From contig JAJRPE010000575.1 in the NCBI GenBank assembly GCA_024280935.1, positions 1-38,803 of the forward strand: DNA of 38,803 nt, written 5' to 3'. This stretch comes from Candidatus Hydrogenedentota bacterium (GTDB taxonomy: Bacteria; Hydrogenedentota; Hydrogenedentia; Hydrogenedentales; JAEUWI01). The notes beneath the pieces were generated by a model. The model did not search any database. It was given only the letters and a program-made list of their open reading frames with translations, and was not told the origin of the DNA. Each line of letters begins with the position of its first letter. Position 1 is the first letter of the stretch. The position numbers were made by a program, and so were the translations under genes. Below are positions 8,773 through 16,387 of this stretch, piece by piece.

Positions 8773-9447
8773 ATGGCACAAGCTACCTCTCCAATAACAC
8801 GGACGATTCTCTTGGGAATGTGCTGCCTGCTTGGATTCCTTTCGTCCTGCGGCAAGCTCGCCCCTGTGACACCGAAGCCTGTCATTGAGACGAGCGATGT
8901 GGTGTCGCCAGAAACTTCGCCCGCTCTTTCGTTGCCTTCACGTGAAGGCAACGTGAACCCGGTCGACGTTCCCGCTTGGGACACCGATCCCATGAGTGCG
9001 TGGGTCGTGGCCAACAGCCTGGCCGAGTTTCACGCAACTTGGACCGAGTACTGCGCCCAGTCGGCTGCCGGACCCATCGCCCCCGATAGCCTCGTGCCCT
9101 ACGCCGACGCCCTGACCCACAACGGGGAATCCTGGGGCCTCTCCACCTCCGTTCCTGAGCTGATCCTATTGGATACCGAGGGATATGCATACCGCTACCC
9201 CGAGGGTCGGCATGGTATCGCGCCCGCTAAAGAGAAACGTTTCCCCCTGGATACGGCGACTCTTCAAAAACTTGACTGGAGCACCCTGGAATCTGGCCAG
9301 GAACTGCACACCCGCAACGCGGGCAGCACCCTCCACGTTCTTGGTGCCCTCCGTGCTGTAGGGGTCTGTCAAGAATGCCACCAGATGCCCGAGAACACCC
9401 TCCTGGGCGCCTACCACTACGCTCTCCACGAAATCGCCGACGATTAA
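8773..9447 (+). CDS. Lipoprotein with a single CxxCH haem motif
   Basis: From ATG 8773 the protein has 224 residues. The start is weakly supported (a purine stretch upstream), but it places a lipoprotein signal at the N-terminus with lipobox LSSC (cysteine 26). An upstream ATG at 8668 would bury the signal. The C-terminal part has CQECH at about residues 199-203, a c-type haem attachment site, inside ALRAVGVCQECHQMPENTLLGAYHY. It is therefore probably a membrane-anchored monohaem cytochrome-like protein in the periplasm. I do not recognise the family of the 120-residue middle region. Residues LPSREGN come from a perfect 22-bp palindrome at 8931-8952 that interrupts a low-complexity linker. 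It precedes a DUF1553 remnant and a DUF1501 gene on the same strand, but a repeat separates them. Confidence 0.7.
   Translation: MAQATSPITRTILLGMCCLLGFLSSCGKLAPVTPKPVIETSDVVSPETSPALSLPSREGNVNPVDVPAWDTDPMSAWVVANSLAEFHATWTEYCAQSAAGPIAPDSLVPYADALTHNGESWGLSTSVPELILLDTEGYAYRYPEGRHGIAPAKEKRFPLDTATLQKLDWSTLESGQELHTRNAGSTLHVLGALRAVGVCQECHQMPENTLLGAYHYALHEIADD
8931..8952. repeat. Perfect 22-bp palindrome inside a coding region
   Basis: The two 11-bp halves (GTTGCCTTCAC and its exact complement) abut with no loop. It is translated in frame as LPSREGN within the linker of the haem lipoprotein. A similar hairpin translated as LPSEEGN is found at 28781-28798. Confidence 0.9.
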
Positions 9448-9476
9448 AATGTGTAAGCGTTCAGGGGGCGCTACGG

Positions 9477-9590
9477 ATGTCACGGACAAGGGGCGATAGC
9501 CCTTACCCGTGCGCGGGTGTTCCTCACGCAATCCCCCTTGTCTCCATGGTTCTTGCACGGGCAAGCCCTGCGGGGCTTGACCGTGGCAAC
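9477..9590. repeat. Nested inverted repeat, family A copy 2
   Basis: The left hairpin (CACGGACAAGGGG...CCCTTACCCGTG, 9481-9511) and right hairpin (CACGGGCAAGCCC...GGGCTTGACCGTG, about 9556-9586) are linked by about 45 bases. The left half matches the inverted right half of copy 3 (15179-15309). The element ends where DUF1553 similarity begins. Confidence 0.8.
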
Positions 9591-9929
9591 AGCCCCCTCC
9601 AAGCCCTCACCCTCCTCAACGAACCCTTGTTCCAGACCTCCGCCCTTCACTTGGCCGAATCCACCCTCGCCGAAGGGGGTGACGACGACCGCAGCCGAAT
9701 CGCGTATGCATTCCGTCGCTGCATAACCCGCCCACCCGAGGCCGACGAGGTGGATGCGATTCTGGCCTTCCTCGACACCCAGCGGGCACGGATTGATGCG
9801 GGCAGCCTGGATCCAGCCGCGATAGTGGAAAGCAACGAGGGTGGTGAAACCGACCAAGCCACCCTCGCCGCCTGGACCCTGACGGCGCGGGTTATTTTGA
9901 ACTTAGACGAGACCATTGTGCGGCAGTAG
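9588..9929 (+). pseudogene. C-terminal remnant of a DUF1553 (PSD1-type) protein
   Basis: About 113 codons match the extreme C-terminus of planctomycete PSD1/DUF1549-DUF1553 proteins: NSPLQALTLLNEPLF, then YAFRRCITRPPEADEV, then AWTLTARVILNLDETIVRQ, which is the characteristic WxxxxRVLLNLDEFI(V)R ending. Full-length members are several hundred residues long with a haem domain first. Here everything before NSPLQ is missing and the upstream base is the end of a family A palindromic element (9477-9590). The frame is open through the repeat to 9375 but that part is not protein-like and has no plausible start. The following gene is DUF1501, the usual partner, so this is most likely the decayed first gene of that pair. 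Confidence 0.8.
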
Positions 9930-9939
9930 GTCAGAAGCG

Positions 9940-10001
9940 TTGTGGACATTGTGGACGATTGGACTGTTTGTGTATGCCCACCTCGTCCACGAAGTCCACA
10001 A
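9940..10001. repeat. Inverted repeat with GTGGAC units
   Basis: TTGTGGACATTGTGGACGA at 9940-9958 pairs with 9983-10001 over 19 positions with two mismatches. It lies in the 137-base gap before the DUF1501 gene. Confidence 0.75.
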
Positions 10002-10066
10002 GGCCCACAGCATTGCGACGAGCGCAAGATTGAGATCTCGATAAAATACCACGGAGAAGCAATCCC

Positions 10067-11464
10067 ATGGCAAGAAACTGTAATCACAATGCCCCTTCCG
10101 CCGGGCCTGACCGTGCCCGGCGTTGGTTTCTGCAACAATGCGGCGTGGGTCTCGGTGCCGCCGCCCCTACGCAGTTGCTTGGCCCGTCTTCCGCCTCTGC
10201 CGCCGTAGATTCCCTAGCGGCACAAAAGCCCCACTTCGCACCCAAGGCGAAGAACGTCATCTTCCTCTTCATGGCGGGCGCGCCCAGCCACCTGGAACTC
10301 CTCGACTACAAGCCGGGACTTACCAAGTTCAACGGAACCCTGCCTCCCGATGATCTCCTCAAAGACTACCGGGCCGCCTTCATCAATCCCAATTCCCGGC
10401 TCCTCGGTCCCGTCTACGATTTTAAGCAGTATGGAGAATCGGGTGCTTGGGTTTCGGAAATTATGCCGCACTTCTCCACCATCGTGGACGATGTCAGCAT
10501 TGTAAAAAGCATGGTCACCGACGCCTTCAACCATGCCCCGGCGCAGATTCTCATGAACACCGGTTCCCAGCAGTTTGGCCGACCCAGCATGGGTGCCTGG
10601 GCCAGCTATGGCCTGGGCAGCGAGAACCGCAACCTGCCCACCTTCGTTGTGTTCAGTTCCGGTGCCAAAGGTCCCAGCGGCGGCTCGGGAAATTGGAGCA
10701 GCGGCTACCTGCCCACCGTCCACGAAGGTGTCCTTTTTCGCAGCAGCGGCGACCCCGTGCTTTATCTCTCCAACCCGCCCGGCGTGGATGACCAGGCCCA
10801 GCGCGACACCCTGGACACCCTCAACACGCTGAACAGCCGCCGACTTGGCATCATGGGCGACCCGGACATCGCCACGCGGATTAACTCCTACGAACTTGCC
10901 TTCCGCATGCAAAAGAGCGCCCCCGAGTTGATGAATATCAAGAGCGAATCCAAGCACATCCTCGACCTCTACGGCGCGAAGCCCGGCGAACCTTCTTTCG
11001 CCAACAACGGCCTCCTCGCGCGGCGGATGGTGAAACGGGGCGTGCGCTTCGTACAGCTCTACCACGAGGCCTGGGACCAGCACGGCAACCTGAAGAAGGG
11101 CCTGGCCAAGAACTGCAAAGACACGGACCAGGCCTGCGCCGCCCTCGTGAAAGATCTCAAGGCCCGTGGACTCCTCGAAGACACCATCGTCATCTGGGGC
11201 GGCGAATTCGGCCGCGACCACCACCCCAATGCCTTCACCATGTGGATGGCCGGCGGCGGCTTCAAGGGCGGCCCAGTTTTCGGCGAAAGCGACGAACTCG
11301 GTTTCGACGTCGTGAAGGACAGGGTCCACGTCCACGATCTTCACGCCACCCTTCTCCACCAACTCGGCTTCGACCACGAACGCTTCACCCACCGCTTCCA
11401 GGGCCTCGACGCCCGCCTCACCGGCGTAGAACCCGCGCGAGTAGTAAAAGAGATTATCACGTAG
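10067..11464 (+). CDS. DUF1501 domain protein, Tat-exported
   Basis: ATG 10067 has GGAG about ten bases upstream and gives 465 residues. The N-terminus has a twin-arginine signal (RRWFLQQCGVGLGAAA), so it is probably folded before export. The body matches DUF1501 (sulfatase/alkaline-phosphatase-like fold): NVIFLFMAGAPSHLELLDYKP, MVTDAFNHAPAQILMNTG, GRPSMGAWASYGLG, VQLYHEAWDQHGNLKK, and the end HVHDLHATLLHQLGFDHERFTHRFQGLDARLT. These proteins occur beside DUF1549/DUF1553 proteins in Planctomycetes and relatives; their biochemical role is not established. Here the partner is only a remnant. IWGGEFGRDHHPNAFTMW is shorter than I expect; family members usually carry about ten more residues (such as TPMAQ...GR) between GEFGR and DHH. 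That suggests a small in-frame deletion near the presumed metal site. Confidence 0.9.
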   Translation: MARNCNHNAPSAGPDRARRWFLQQCGVGLGAAAPTQLLGPSSASAAVDSLAAQKPHFAPKAKNVIFLFMAGAPSHLELLDYKPGLTKFNGTLPPDDLLKDYRAAFINPNSRLLGPVYDFKQYGESGAWVSEIMPHFSTIVDDVSIVKSMVTDAFNHAPAQILMNTGSQQFGRPSMGAWASYGLGSENRNLPTFVVFSSGAKGPSGGSGNWSSGYLPTVHEGVLFRSSGDPVLYLSNPPGVDDQAQRDTLDTLNTLNSRRLGIMGDPDIATRINSYELAFRMQKSAPELMNIKSESKHILDLYGAKPGEPSFANNGLLARRMVKRGVRFVQLYHEAWDQHGNLKKGLAKNCKDTDQACAALVKDLKARGLLEDTIVIWGGEFGRDHHPNAFTMWMAGGGFKGGPVFGESDELGFDVVKDRVHVHDLHATLLHQLGFDHERFTHRFQGLDARLTGVEPARVVKEIIT

Positions 11465-11942
11465 GGGACTGCCACGGACCAGACCCCGTCGTGAATGAAG
11501 ACTATCTCCGGTTCAATACGTGTGCCTTGAAACGAGCCAAGAGACCATGATGTCCGGGGCTGTCCCGTTGTTTGTGACATAACCGGGGTTCTTGACCGGT
11601 TGCCTTGACTGTGGTGTTGCAACCTGACGGACATTGTGAATTGGCGGAAGCAAACTCCGTCAACTGCGGGACAGCCACACCCGTTAAAGTTTGTTTCACT
11701 CATTAAGGATTTTATTCAAAGCACACTTGCATCACCGTGAAACACGGGCACTTGGGGTGCGTCAGTCCCTCATATAATCGACGAACCTTTTGCGAAAACG
11801 ACGTGGGTTCAGGGCGAAGAAATCCCCCATACACGAAGCGCTGACCCCATAACTTGGGGACAGCCCCGCCTGTTCGGGGATTCGTTGCGCAACACCCGAT
11901 GCTCGTTTCGACCCGGTGCGCGCCTCGCAACACGCGATGGGT
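11465..11942. other. Intergenic region with GGGACAGCC-type and direct repeats
   Basis: No gene is supported here. Short blocks GGGACTGCC, GGGGCTGTCCC and GGGACAGCC recur in both orientations. A block beginning GGGTTCAGGGCGA is present twice in direct orientation (11805-11827 and about 11939-11962, 134 bases apart). The second copy covers the stop of the transglutaminase-like gene. The two flanking genes converge here. Confidence 0.55.
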
Positions 11943-14411
11943 TCAGGGCGAGGCAGTCCCCACAGTCAACAAAAAGGTGTGTTCATATGTCCCCACCATC
12001 CCGGCCTTGGATTCGATGAAGGCGGCGGGTTGCACGCCATCCTTTTTCACCTCGTTCGGGAAGGTCGTTGTTACCTGAATGTTCACCGTGGCCGCGCCCG
12101 CGCTGCCTGCTGGGGGCGTGCCCTGGAGGAGTCCGGTGTCGCTGTCGAGGGTCAGCCAGGCGGGGCCGTCCACCAAGTCAAAGCGGTAGCCCTCTTTTTC
12201 CCAAAAGGCATCTCCGGGGCTGTCGTAGCGGTGCTGCCAGTCGCCGAGGGAAGAGACGGTCTTGAGTTGATACTGATAGGCCGCGCCCGCCTTCGCTGTG
12301 GTCACCGGCGCGGTATACACGAAGGGCCGGGGCAGTTCCACGTAGTCCGAGGGACAGCTTTCCACCCCGTCGGCATCGATCGCGACCACCCGGTAGTAGG
12401 CGAGGTTCGCGAGTGGGCCGGTGGCGGTGCGCCCGCCCACCAGCATCGCGGTGTCCGTCGTTTCCACGGAAAGCGGCGCGGGTCCCTTGGCCATGGCGCG
12501 AATTATGTCATTGCCTACACTGAAGCCCCGTTCGTTGCTGGCATAGACCCGGTAGCGTACGGGCGCGTTGCCCGAGGGGTTCTTTTCCCAGCGCAGGGTA
12601 AGGGCCGCCTTGCTATCCTGCGTCAGCGCGAGTCCTCTGGGGACCGTTGGACCCTGCCAGCTAAATGACCACGTGTCGCTCCAGTCACCCCAGAGTCCGT
12701 TGGCCAAGCGCGGCCGAATCCGCCAGTAGTAGGTTTCGCCGGGCGAGAACATGCCCCGGAAGGGCACCTCGTAGTGGTTGTCGGGAAGCACCTGGTCGTA
12801 GTTGGGCCGGTAGGGGAACTTGAAGTCGGGATCGCGGCTCACCCGCAGCCAATAGGCATCGCACCCGGCCACAGCGGGCCAGGCAAAGGGTACATAGGTT
12901 GCGTGGACCGCTGCTCCCGCTGTGGGGGACTCGGGCATTTTTGGGGCAACGGGCAGCATCACATTCCCGGACTCCCGCCAGCGATGCGTAATCGTAATTT
13001 CGTGGGGTGCTGTGGTTTCATCGCTGTAGGCGACGGTATTCTTCCCCACCGACAAACGGGGCAGGGCCATGGGATAGGCATAGAGATCGGTCTGCAAGGT
13101 GATGTTGGTGAGGCTGGCCCCGACCGCCTTTTCACAACGAATCCGAATCCAGTAGTTTCGTTTGGGCGCGCCTCCGGCAATCTCCAACGCGCCATCCAGG
13201 GGCACCGTCATTTCCCAACGGGGGAGGGCCATGCGTCGGTAAATTTCCTTGAATTTCTTCCCATCCAGCGACAGCTCCACGATGAAGGCCGCGCTCGGCG
13301 GGAAATCCGGGCTTACCCCCGCCAGCAAGGTCGCCCCGCAAATGGTGTAGGCCGTCGCCACCGGGATGGTCATCGTCGCGCCTTCCGAGGTGATCGCGAG
13401 ATGATCCCCTTCGGGGACGAAGCCGTCCATCGTCAAATCGCTTGTGGTGAGTCGCTTTTCCGCAAAGGGCACGGCATAGACCAATTCAGAATTGCTGTAG
13501 TAACGGTGGACCGATGCCTGCAATTTCCAGGGTGTTTTCTCTGTCTTGTCCCAATAGAAGGCCATACGCTCCCCAGGTCGCAACACGTAATCCATTCGGT
13601 GCCCCGTGCTCCAATAACTATTACGGGTGTCGTCCGCCCCGAACATGGCCGCATTCGCAATACCCGATTCCCATCCAGGAAAAAGCGGCCCAAAGGCCAG
13701 TTCGCGGCGCGCCAGATCGTGGTCCCGCGTCGCAGCATCGCCGCTCACGGGCTTTCGATTTTCCCGGTCCAGGAAAAAGGTGTCTTGATCGATGTCCATG
13801 AACTGGTAGTCGCCATCGTGCCACACCTCGCACATGACATGGCCATGAAGGCCTCGCTGAAAGGGATCTTTCCCACCCATCGATTCGTTAAAACCGGCTG
13901 TGGCATAGAGGGCCGACCCGGATGCGCTGGAGTCGTCGCAAAAGCCGCCGCCATAGATGTTCAAGAAGCGGACCGGGTCGTGGAAGTCCCCGCCAAAGAG
14001 GGGATAGTCGTGGTGGCGGTTTTGCCGAAGGCCCTCCCAAATCATATAGATGCGCTCCTGTTCGTCCCGCGCCCCTTCGGTGAACTCCGCGATCATGGAC
14101 TCTACCGTGTGAAACTTGCGCTTGTCGTTGGTGATGATGCGCGGATTCACCACCGGCACGTTACCCGTGTTTTCGATAACCAGCGCAATGTTGTTTTGAA
14201 ACGCGATGGACCACGTCTCGTGGCGGCGTGTGGCCGTGTTGTCCATGTCCGCCGTGCCGCCCACGGTGATAGGGTAGGTGACGTGGGACTGGGTAATGAC
14301 CTGCCCGGCGGCGTGTTCGCCTAAGATAGTGAAGGCTTCGGAACCTGCGGTGGTCATGGTGAGCAGGGTGCAGATGCTTGCAAAGCATGTGAGTGCGCGT
14401 AGAGAGGGCAT
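11943..14411 (-). CDS. Secreted transglutaminase-like protein with FN3/Ig-like domains
   Basis: ATG 14411 opens a signal peptide (ending near AGSEA); the protein is 822 residues. A transglutaminase/cysteine-protease-like core spans roughly residues 100-230: GGGFCDDSSASGSALYATAGF with the putative catalytic cysteine near 155, then GHVMCEVWHDGDYQFMDIDQDTFF with candidate histidine and aspartate. Middle and C-terminal parts are beta-sandwich-like: WRIRPRLANGLWGDWSDTWSF and LRWEKNPSGNAPVRYRVYAS look like fibronectin type III modules. The end, AYQYQLKTVSS...WLTLDSDTGLLQGTPP, is a putative-Ig (cadherin-like) domain. Such proteins act at or outside the cell surface; whether it hydrolyses or crosslinks is unknown. 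The frame extends to 14510 without conservation. The gene stands alone, and its stop lies in a repeat. Confidence 0.75.
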   Translation of the reverse strand: MPSLRALTCFASICTLLTMTTAGSEAFTILGEHAAGQVITQSHVTYPITVGGTADMDNTATRRHETWSIAFQNNIALVIENTGNVPVVNPRIITNDKRKFHTVESMIAEFTEGARDEQERIYMIWEGLRQNRHHDYPLFGGDFHDPVRFLNIYGGGFCDDSSASGSALYATAGFNESMGGKDPFQRGLHGHVMCEVWHDGDYQFMDIDQDTFFLDRENRKPVSGDAATRDHDLARRELAFGPLFPGWESGIANAAMFGADDTRNSYWSTGHRMDYVLRPGERMAFYWDKTEKTPWKLQASVHRYYSNSELVYAVPFAEKRLTTSDLTMDGFVPEGDHLAITSEGATMTIPVATAYTICGATLLAGVSPDFPPSAAFIVELSLDGKKFKEIYRRMALPRWEMTVPLDGALEIAGGAPKRNYWIRIRCEKAVGASLTNITLQTDLYAYPMALPRLSVGKNTVAYSDETTAPHEITITHRWRESGNVMLPVAPKMPESPTAGAAVHATYVPFAWPAVAGCDAYWLRVSRDPDFKFPYRPNYDQVLPDNHYEVPFRGMFSPGETYYWRIRPRLANGLWGDWSDTWSFSWQGPTVPRGLALTQDSKAALTLRWEKNPSGNAPVRYRVYASNERGFSVGNDIIRAMAKGPAPLSVETTDTAMLVGGRTATGPLANLAYYRVVAIDADGVESCPSDYVELPRPFVYTAPVTTAKAGAAYQYQLKTVSSLGDWQHRYDSPGDAFWEKEGYRFDLVDGPAWLTLDSDTGLLQGTPPAGSAGAATVNIQVTTTFPNEVKKDGVQPAAFIESKAGMVGTYEHTFLLTVGTASP

Positions 14412-14593
14412 GAGTAATTCTCGGTTGTCGAACCACGAATTCGTGGAAAGGCCTTGGTTGTTACGGTGCCTGTGTGGGAACGTTTCCATTACGATAGCAG
14501 GTGGACTCACCGGTTTCCACAGCGTATCCTCGTTTGGTTCGTCATGGTGGATATTCGGTGATATACTACGTATACAACGAAAGGCGGTGTCAA

Positions 14594-14821
14594 ATGGCTG
14601 TGTACGAATCCCTGAAGGCCGAAGTGCTGTCCCTGCCCGCGTCGGACCGCACGCAACTTATCGAAGATATTCTAGTCAGTTTCGGCTCGTCAGAACGTGC
14701 GGCGGTGGACGCGGCATGGGTCGCTGAGGCGGAGTCCCGATTGGCGGCGTACGACAGGGGCGAAATGAAGGCGACCCCACACCTTCGCCGCGATCCTGAT
14801 GCCTGGAAAGAACGAATTTAG
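14594..14821 (+). CDS. Orphan antitoxin, addiction-module component (TIGR02574-like)
   Basis: The protein is 75 residues from ATG 14594, with AAGG a little upstream. MAVYESLKAEVLSLPASDR followed by QLIEDILVSFG and WVAEAESRLAAYDRGEMKA is the typical pattern of small unstable antitoxins of the TIGR02574/PF09720 family, which usually precede a ParE/RelE-type toxin gene. No toxin frame follows: after the stop there are about 100 bases and then a nested palindromic element. An upstream ATG at 14501 adds residues that are not conserved. It is likely a remnant, or it serves toxins encoded elsewhere. Confidence 0.75.
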   Translation: MAVYESLKAEVLSLPASDRTQLIEDILVSFGSSERAAVDAAWVAEAESRLAAYDRGEMKATPHLRRDPDAWKERI

Positions 14822-14919
14822 CTCGCGAGGCCTTCAAGTTTTGGTAAGTGTTGAACTAAACGGCTTCGCCGTAGCATCGCACGCGCCAAATTGACATTGC
14901 ACACCCATCAATCCAGTCG

Positions 14920-15053
14920 GACGTGCCGCGCGATCCTGAGGAACGAAGGTTCGTGCGCTTGGAGCAACAGTACCGTGATATTACCAAAGCCCCCAGCGCA
15001 CGAACCCGTCAGGACTCGTTGAAACTCGCCTTTTGGGGATCGCGCGGCACGAC
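14920..15053. repeat. Nested inverted repeat, family B copy 2
   Basis: The outer arms GTGCCGCGCGATCC (14923-14936) and its exact complement (15037-15050) are perfect over 14 bp. The inner arms TTCGTGCGCT (14950-14959) and AGCGCACGAA (14995-15004) are perfect over 10 bp. It is related to copy 1 at 8464-8656 and lies where the toxin partner of the antitoxin would be expected. Confidence 0.85.
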
Positions 15054-15178
15054 CTCAGCTTTGTAGTCGTTCTTTCAAGCGCCAAGCGTTCAGCCCAACG
15101 GGGTTTCTAAGTCGGCAAGCGACTGAAAAGCCATTACTCGTTCACGGAATGGACGCCCCCAGCTATAAAAACAAGCTC

Positions 15179-15309
15179 CGGGTGCCACGGATAGGCCTCT
15201 CAGGGCTTACCCGTGCGGAAACATGGGAGCGACCGAAAACGTTCTCTTTGTCCGACGAAATTTTTTTCAAGCACGGGCAAGGGCTATCGCCCCTTGTCCG
15301 TGGCACCCG
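15179..15309. repeat. Nested inverted repeat, family A copy 3
   Basis: The outer arms CGGGTGCCACGG (15179-15190) and its complement (15298-15309) enclose two hairpins. The left one matches copies 1 and 4 (GGCCTCTCAGGGCTTACCCGTG); the right one matches the inverted left half of copy 2. This shows that half-elements are mixed between copies. Together with family B copy 2 it fills most of the 583-base gap 14822-15404; nothing else was recognised there. Confidence 0.85.
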
Positions 15310-15404
15310 ACGTTCTTTTTTAAGGAACAAGATGCCACAGGTCGTGAATGCTCACTTTGCGGGGAAGGGATGACGTATCGCACGCAGATTCAGGAGCCAG
15401 AATC

Positions 15405-15920
15405 CTAGACCCGAAAATCGATGCGGGAGTCGGTGACCGGGGAAGGGGCAGGTGTAGGTCGGGTAGCATCCTGCGGCTCCAACGGGGGAGCTTCCTGGGT
15501 TTCAACGGGCCGCTCCGTGGTCCCGGCATCATCGACAAAGTTTTGAACCGCAGCATCCGGTTCCGGCCGCACGGACTCGCGGCGGCGCAAGCCTTCGGGT
15601 CGCTCGACGGGACGCGGTGTTGGTGCCGCCGCCCGCCGTTCCGCCTGTACCACACGGGCACGCTCACGGAGTTCGGCTACCGTGGGCACAAGCTCTCTCG
15701 CGACTGCCAGATTGGAATCCAGGGTCTCGAGCGCCGCACCGGAAGGCGACAGGCTGTTCTCCCCGAAACCGACTTGGACCGGCGGCGCTTCGGACTCTTG
15801 AACCAGACGTGCCTCATCTCCTTCAGACGCACGGGGGGCATCCGACCGGGGAGGCCGGTTAATCCCGGACGCATTCAGGGGTGCTAGGGCACTTGATGCT
15901 GGTCCAATACTTAAACCCAT
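15405..15920 (-). CDS. Hypothetical protein, proline/glutamate-rich
   Basis: ATG 15920 gives 171 residues; a TTG at 15956 would add 12. AAGGAG lies 16 bases before the ATG, too far for a normal ribosome site, so the start is uncertain. The N-terminus MGLSIGPASSALAPLNASG is small-residue rich without a hydrophobic export core. The centre (AALETLDSNLAVARELVPTV followed by ELRERARVVQAERRAA) should form an amphipathic helix. The C-terminal third is rich in proline, glutamate and alanine and probably disordered. The helix vaguely resembles the C-terminal helix of flagellar rod/hook proteins, which I do not consider enough for a call. No neighbours suggest a role. Confidence 0.5.
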   Translation of the reverse strand: MGLSIGPASSALAPLNASGINRPPRSDAPRASEGDEARLVQESEAPPVQVGFGENSLSPSGAALETLDSNLAVARELVPTVAELRERARVVQAERRAAAPTPRPVERPEGLRRRESVRPEPDAAVQNFVDDAGTTERPVETQEAPPLEPQDATRPTPAPSPVTDSRIDFRV

Positions 15921-16087
15921 GGTTTGCTGTCGTTTGCTCCTTGTTGTTTTATCCAATTCGACTCGAACGCACGTTGAGCCAACGAGTCACTCTAATTTTC
16001 CCACATATATTGTTTTATGTCAAGGAGTTACGGATCAGGAGTTACGGCTCAAGGCAATCGAAGGGTCGAGATATCCACCATGGCAGA

Positions 16088-16142
16088 TTGACGCGCACAG
16101 CCTCTTTGTATATACTTTAATATATACAAAGAGGCTGTGCGC
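16088..16142 (+). promoter_or_regulatory. vapBC promoter embedded in a perfect 22-bp inverted repeat operator
   Basis: TTGACG at 16088-16093, a 17-base spacer and TATACT at 16111-16116 form a near-consensus sigma-70 promoter. A perfect inverted repeat has arms at 16093-16114 and 16121-16142 separated by CTTTAA, so it covers the spacer, the -10 and the start of the transcript. A ribosome site (GAGGA) and the vapB ATG follow 15 bases later. This is the expected place and shape for a site bound by VapB/VapBC to repress its own transcription. Confidence 0.85.
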
Positions 16143-16156
16143 TGTGAGGAACGATC

Positions 16157-16387
16157 ATGAAAACAGCAAAAATAATCCCCAACGGCGGGAGCCAGGCGGT
16201 ACGGCTCCCCAAAGAGTTTCAGTTCGAGGGAAAAGAAGTCTATGTAAACAAGGTGAACGGCATCGTCATGCTGATTCCCCTGGATGGGGGGTGGGAGTCG
16301 CTTGCCAAAAGCCTGGACATGTTTTCCGAAGACTTTATGGCTGACCGTGACGCGCCTTGTACACAACAAGCGCGAGAATCTCTGTGA
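16157..16387 (+). CDS. vapB: VapB-type antitoxin (AbrB/MazE-like fold)
   Basis: The 76-residue protein starts at ATG 16157 with GAGGA about seven bases upstream. The first half (MKTAKIIPNGGSQAVRLPKEF) is the swapped-hairpin AbrB DNA-binding domain typical of VapB; the rest is the tail that binds the toxin (FSEDFMADRD). It neutralises the VapC nuclease encoded directly downstream and probably represses the operon through the palindrome at 16093-16142. Its stop codon overlaps the toxin start (GTGA), so the two are translationally coupled. Confidence 0.92.
   Translation: MKTAKIIPNGGSQAVRLPKEFQFEGKEVYVNKVNGIVMLIPLDGGWESLAKSLDMFSEDFMADRDAPCTQQARESL

Noticed and set aside
10214-11392. 392-codon minus-strand frame opposite the DUF1501 gene
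   Set aside because: The plus strand has a Tat signal and the complete DUF1501 pattern; the minus frame has no start context or family resemblance.
11916-14324. Long plus-strand open frames (for example 12774-14324) opposite the transglutaminase-like gene
   Set aside because: They lack protein-like patterns and ribosome sites, whereas the minus strand has a signal peptide and recognisable domains; they are mirror frames of a GC-rich gene.
15149-15408. Small plus-strand frames around the family A element at 15179
   Set aside because: They are translations of the palindromic repeat with no start signals or family pattern.
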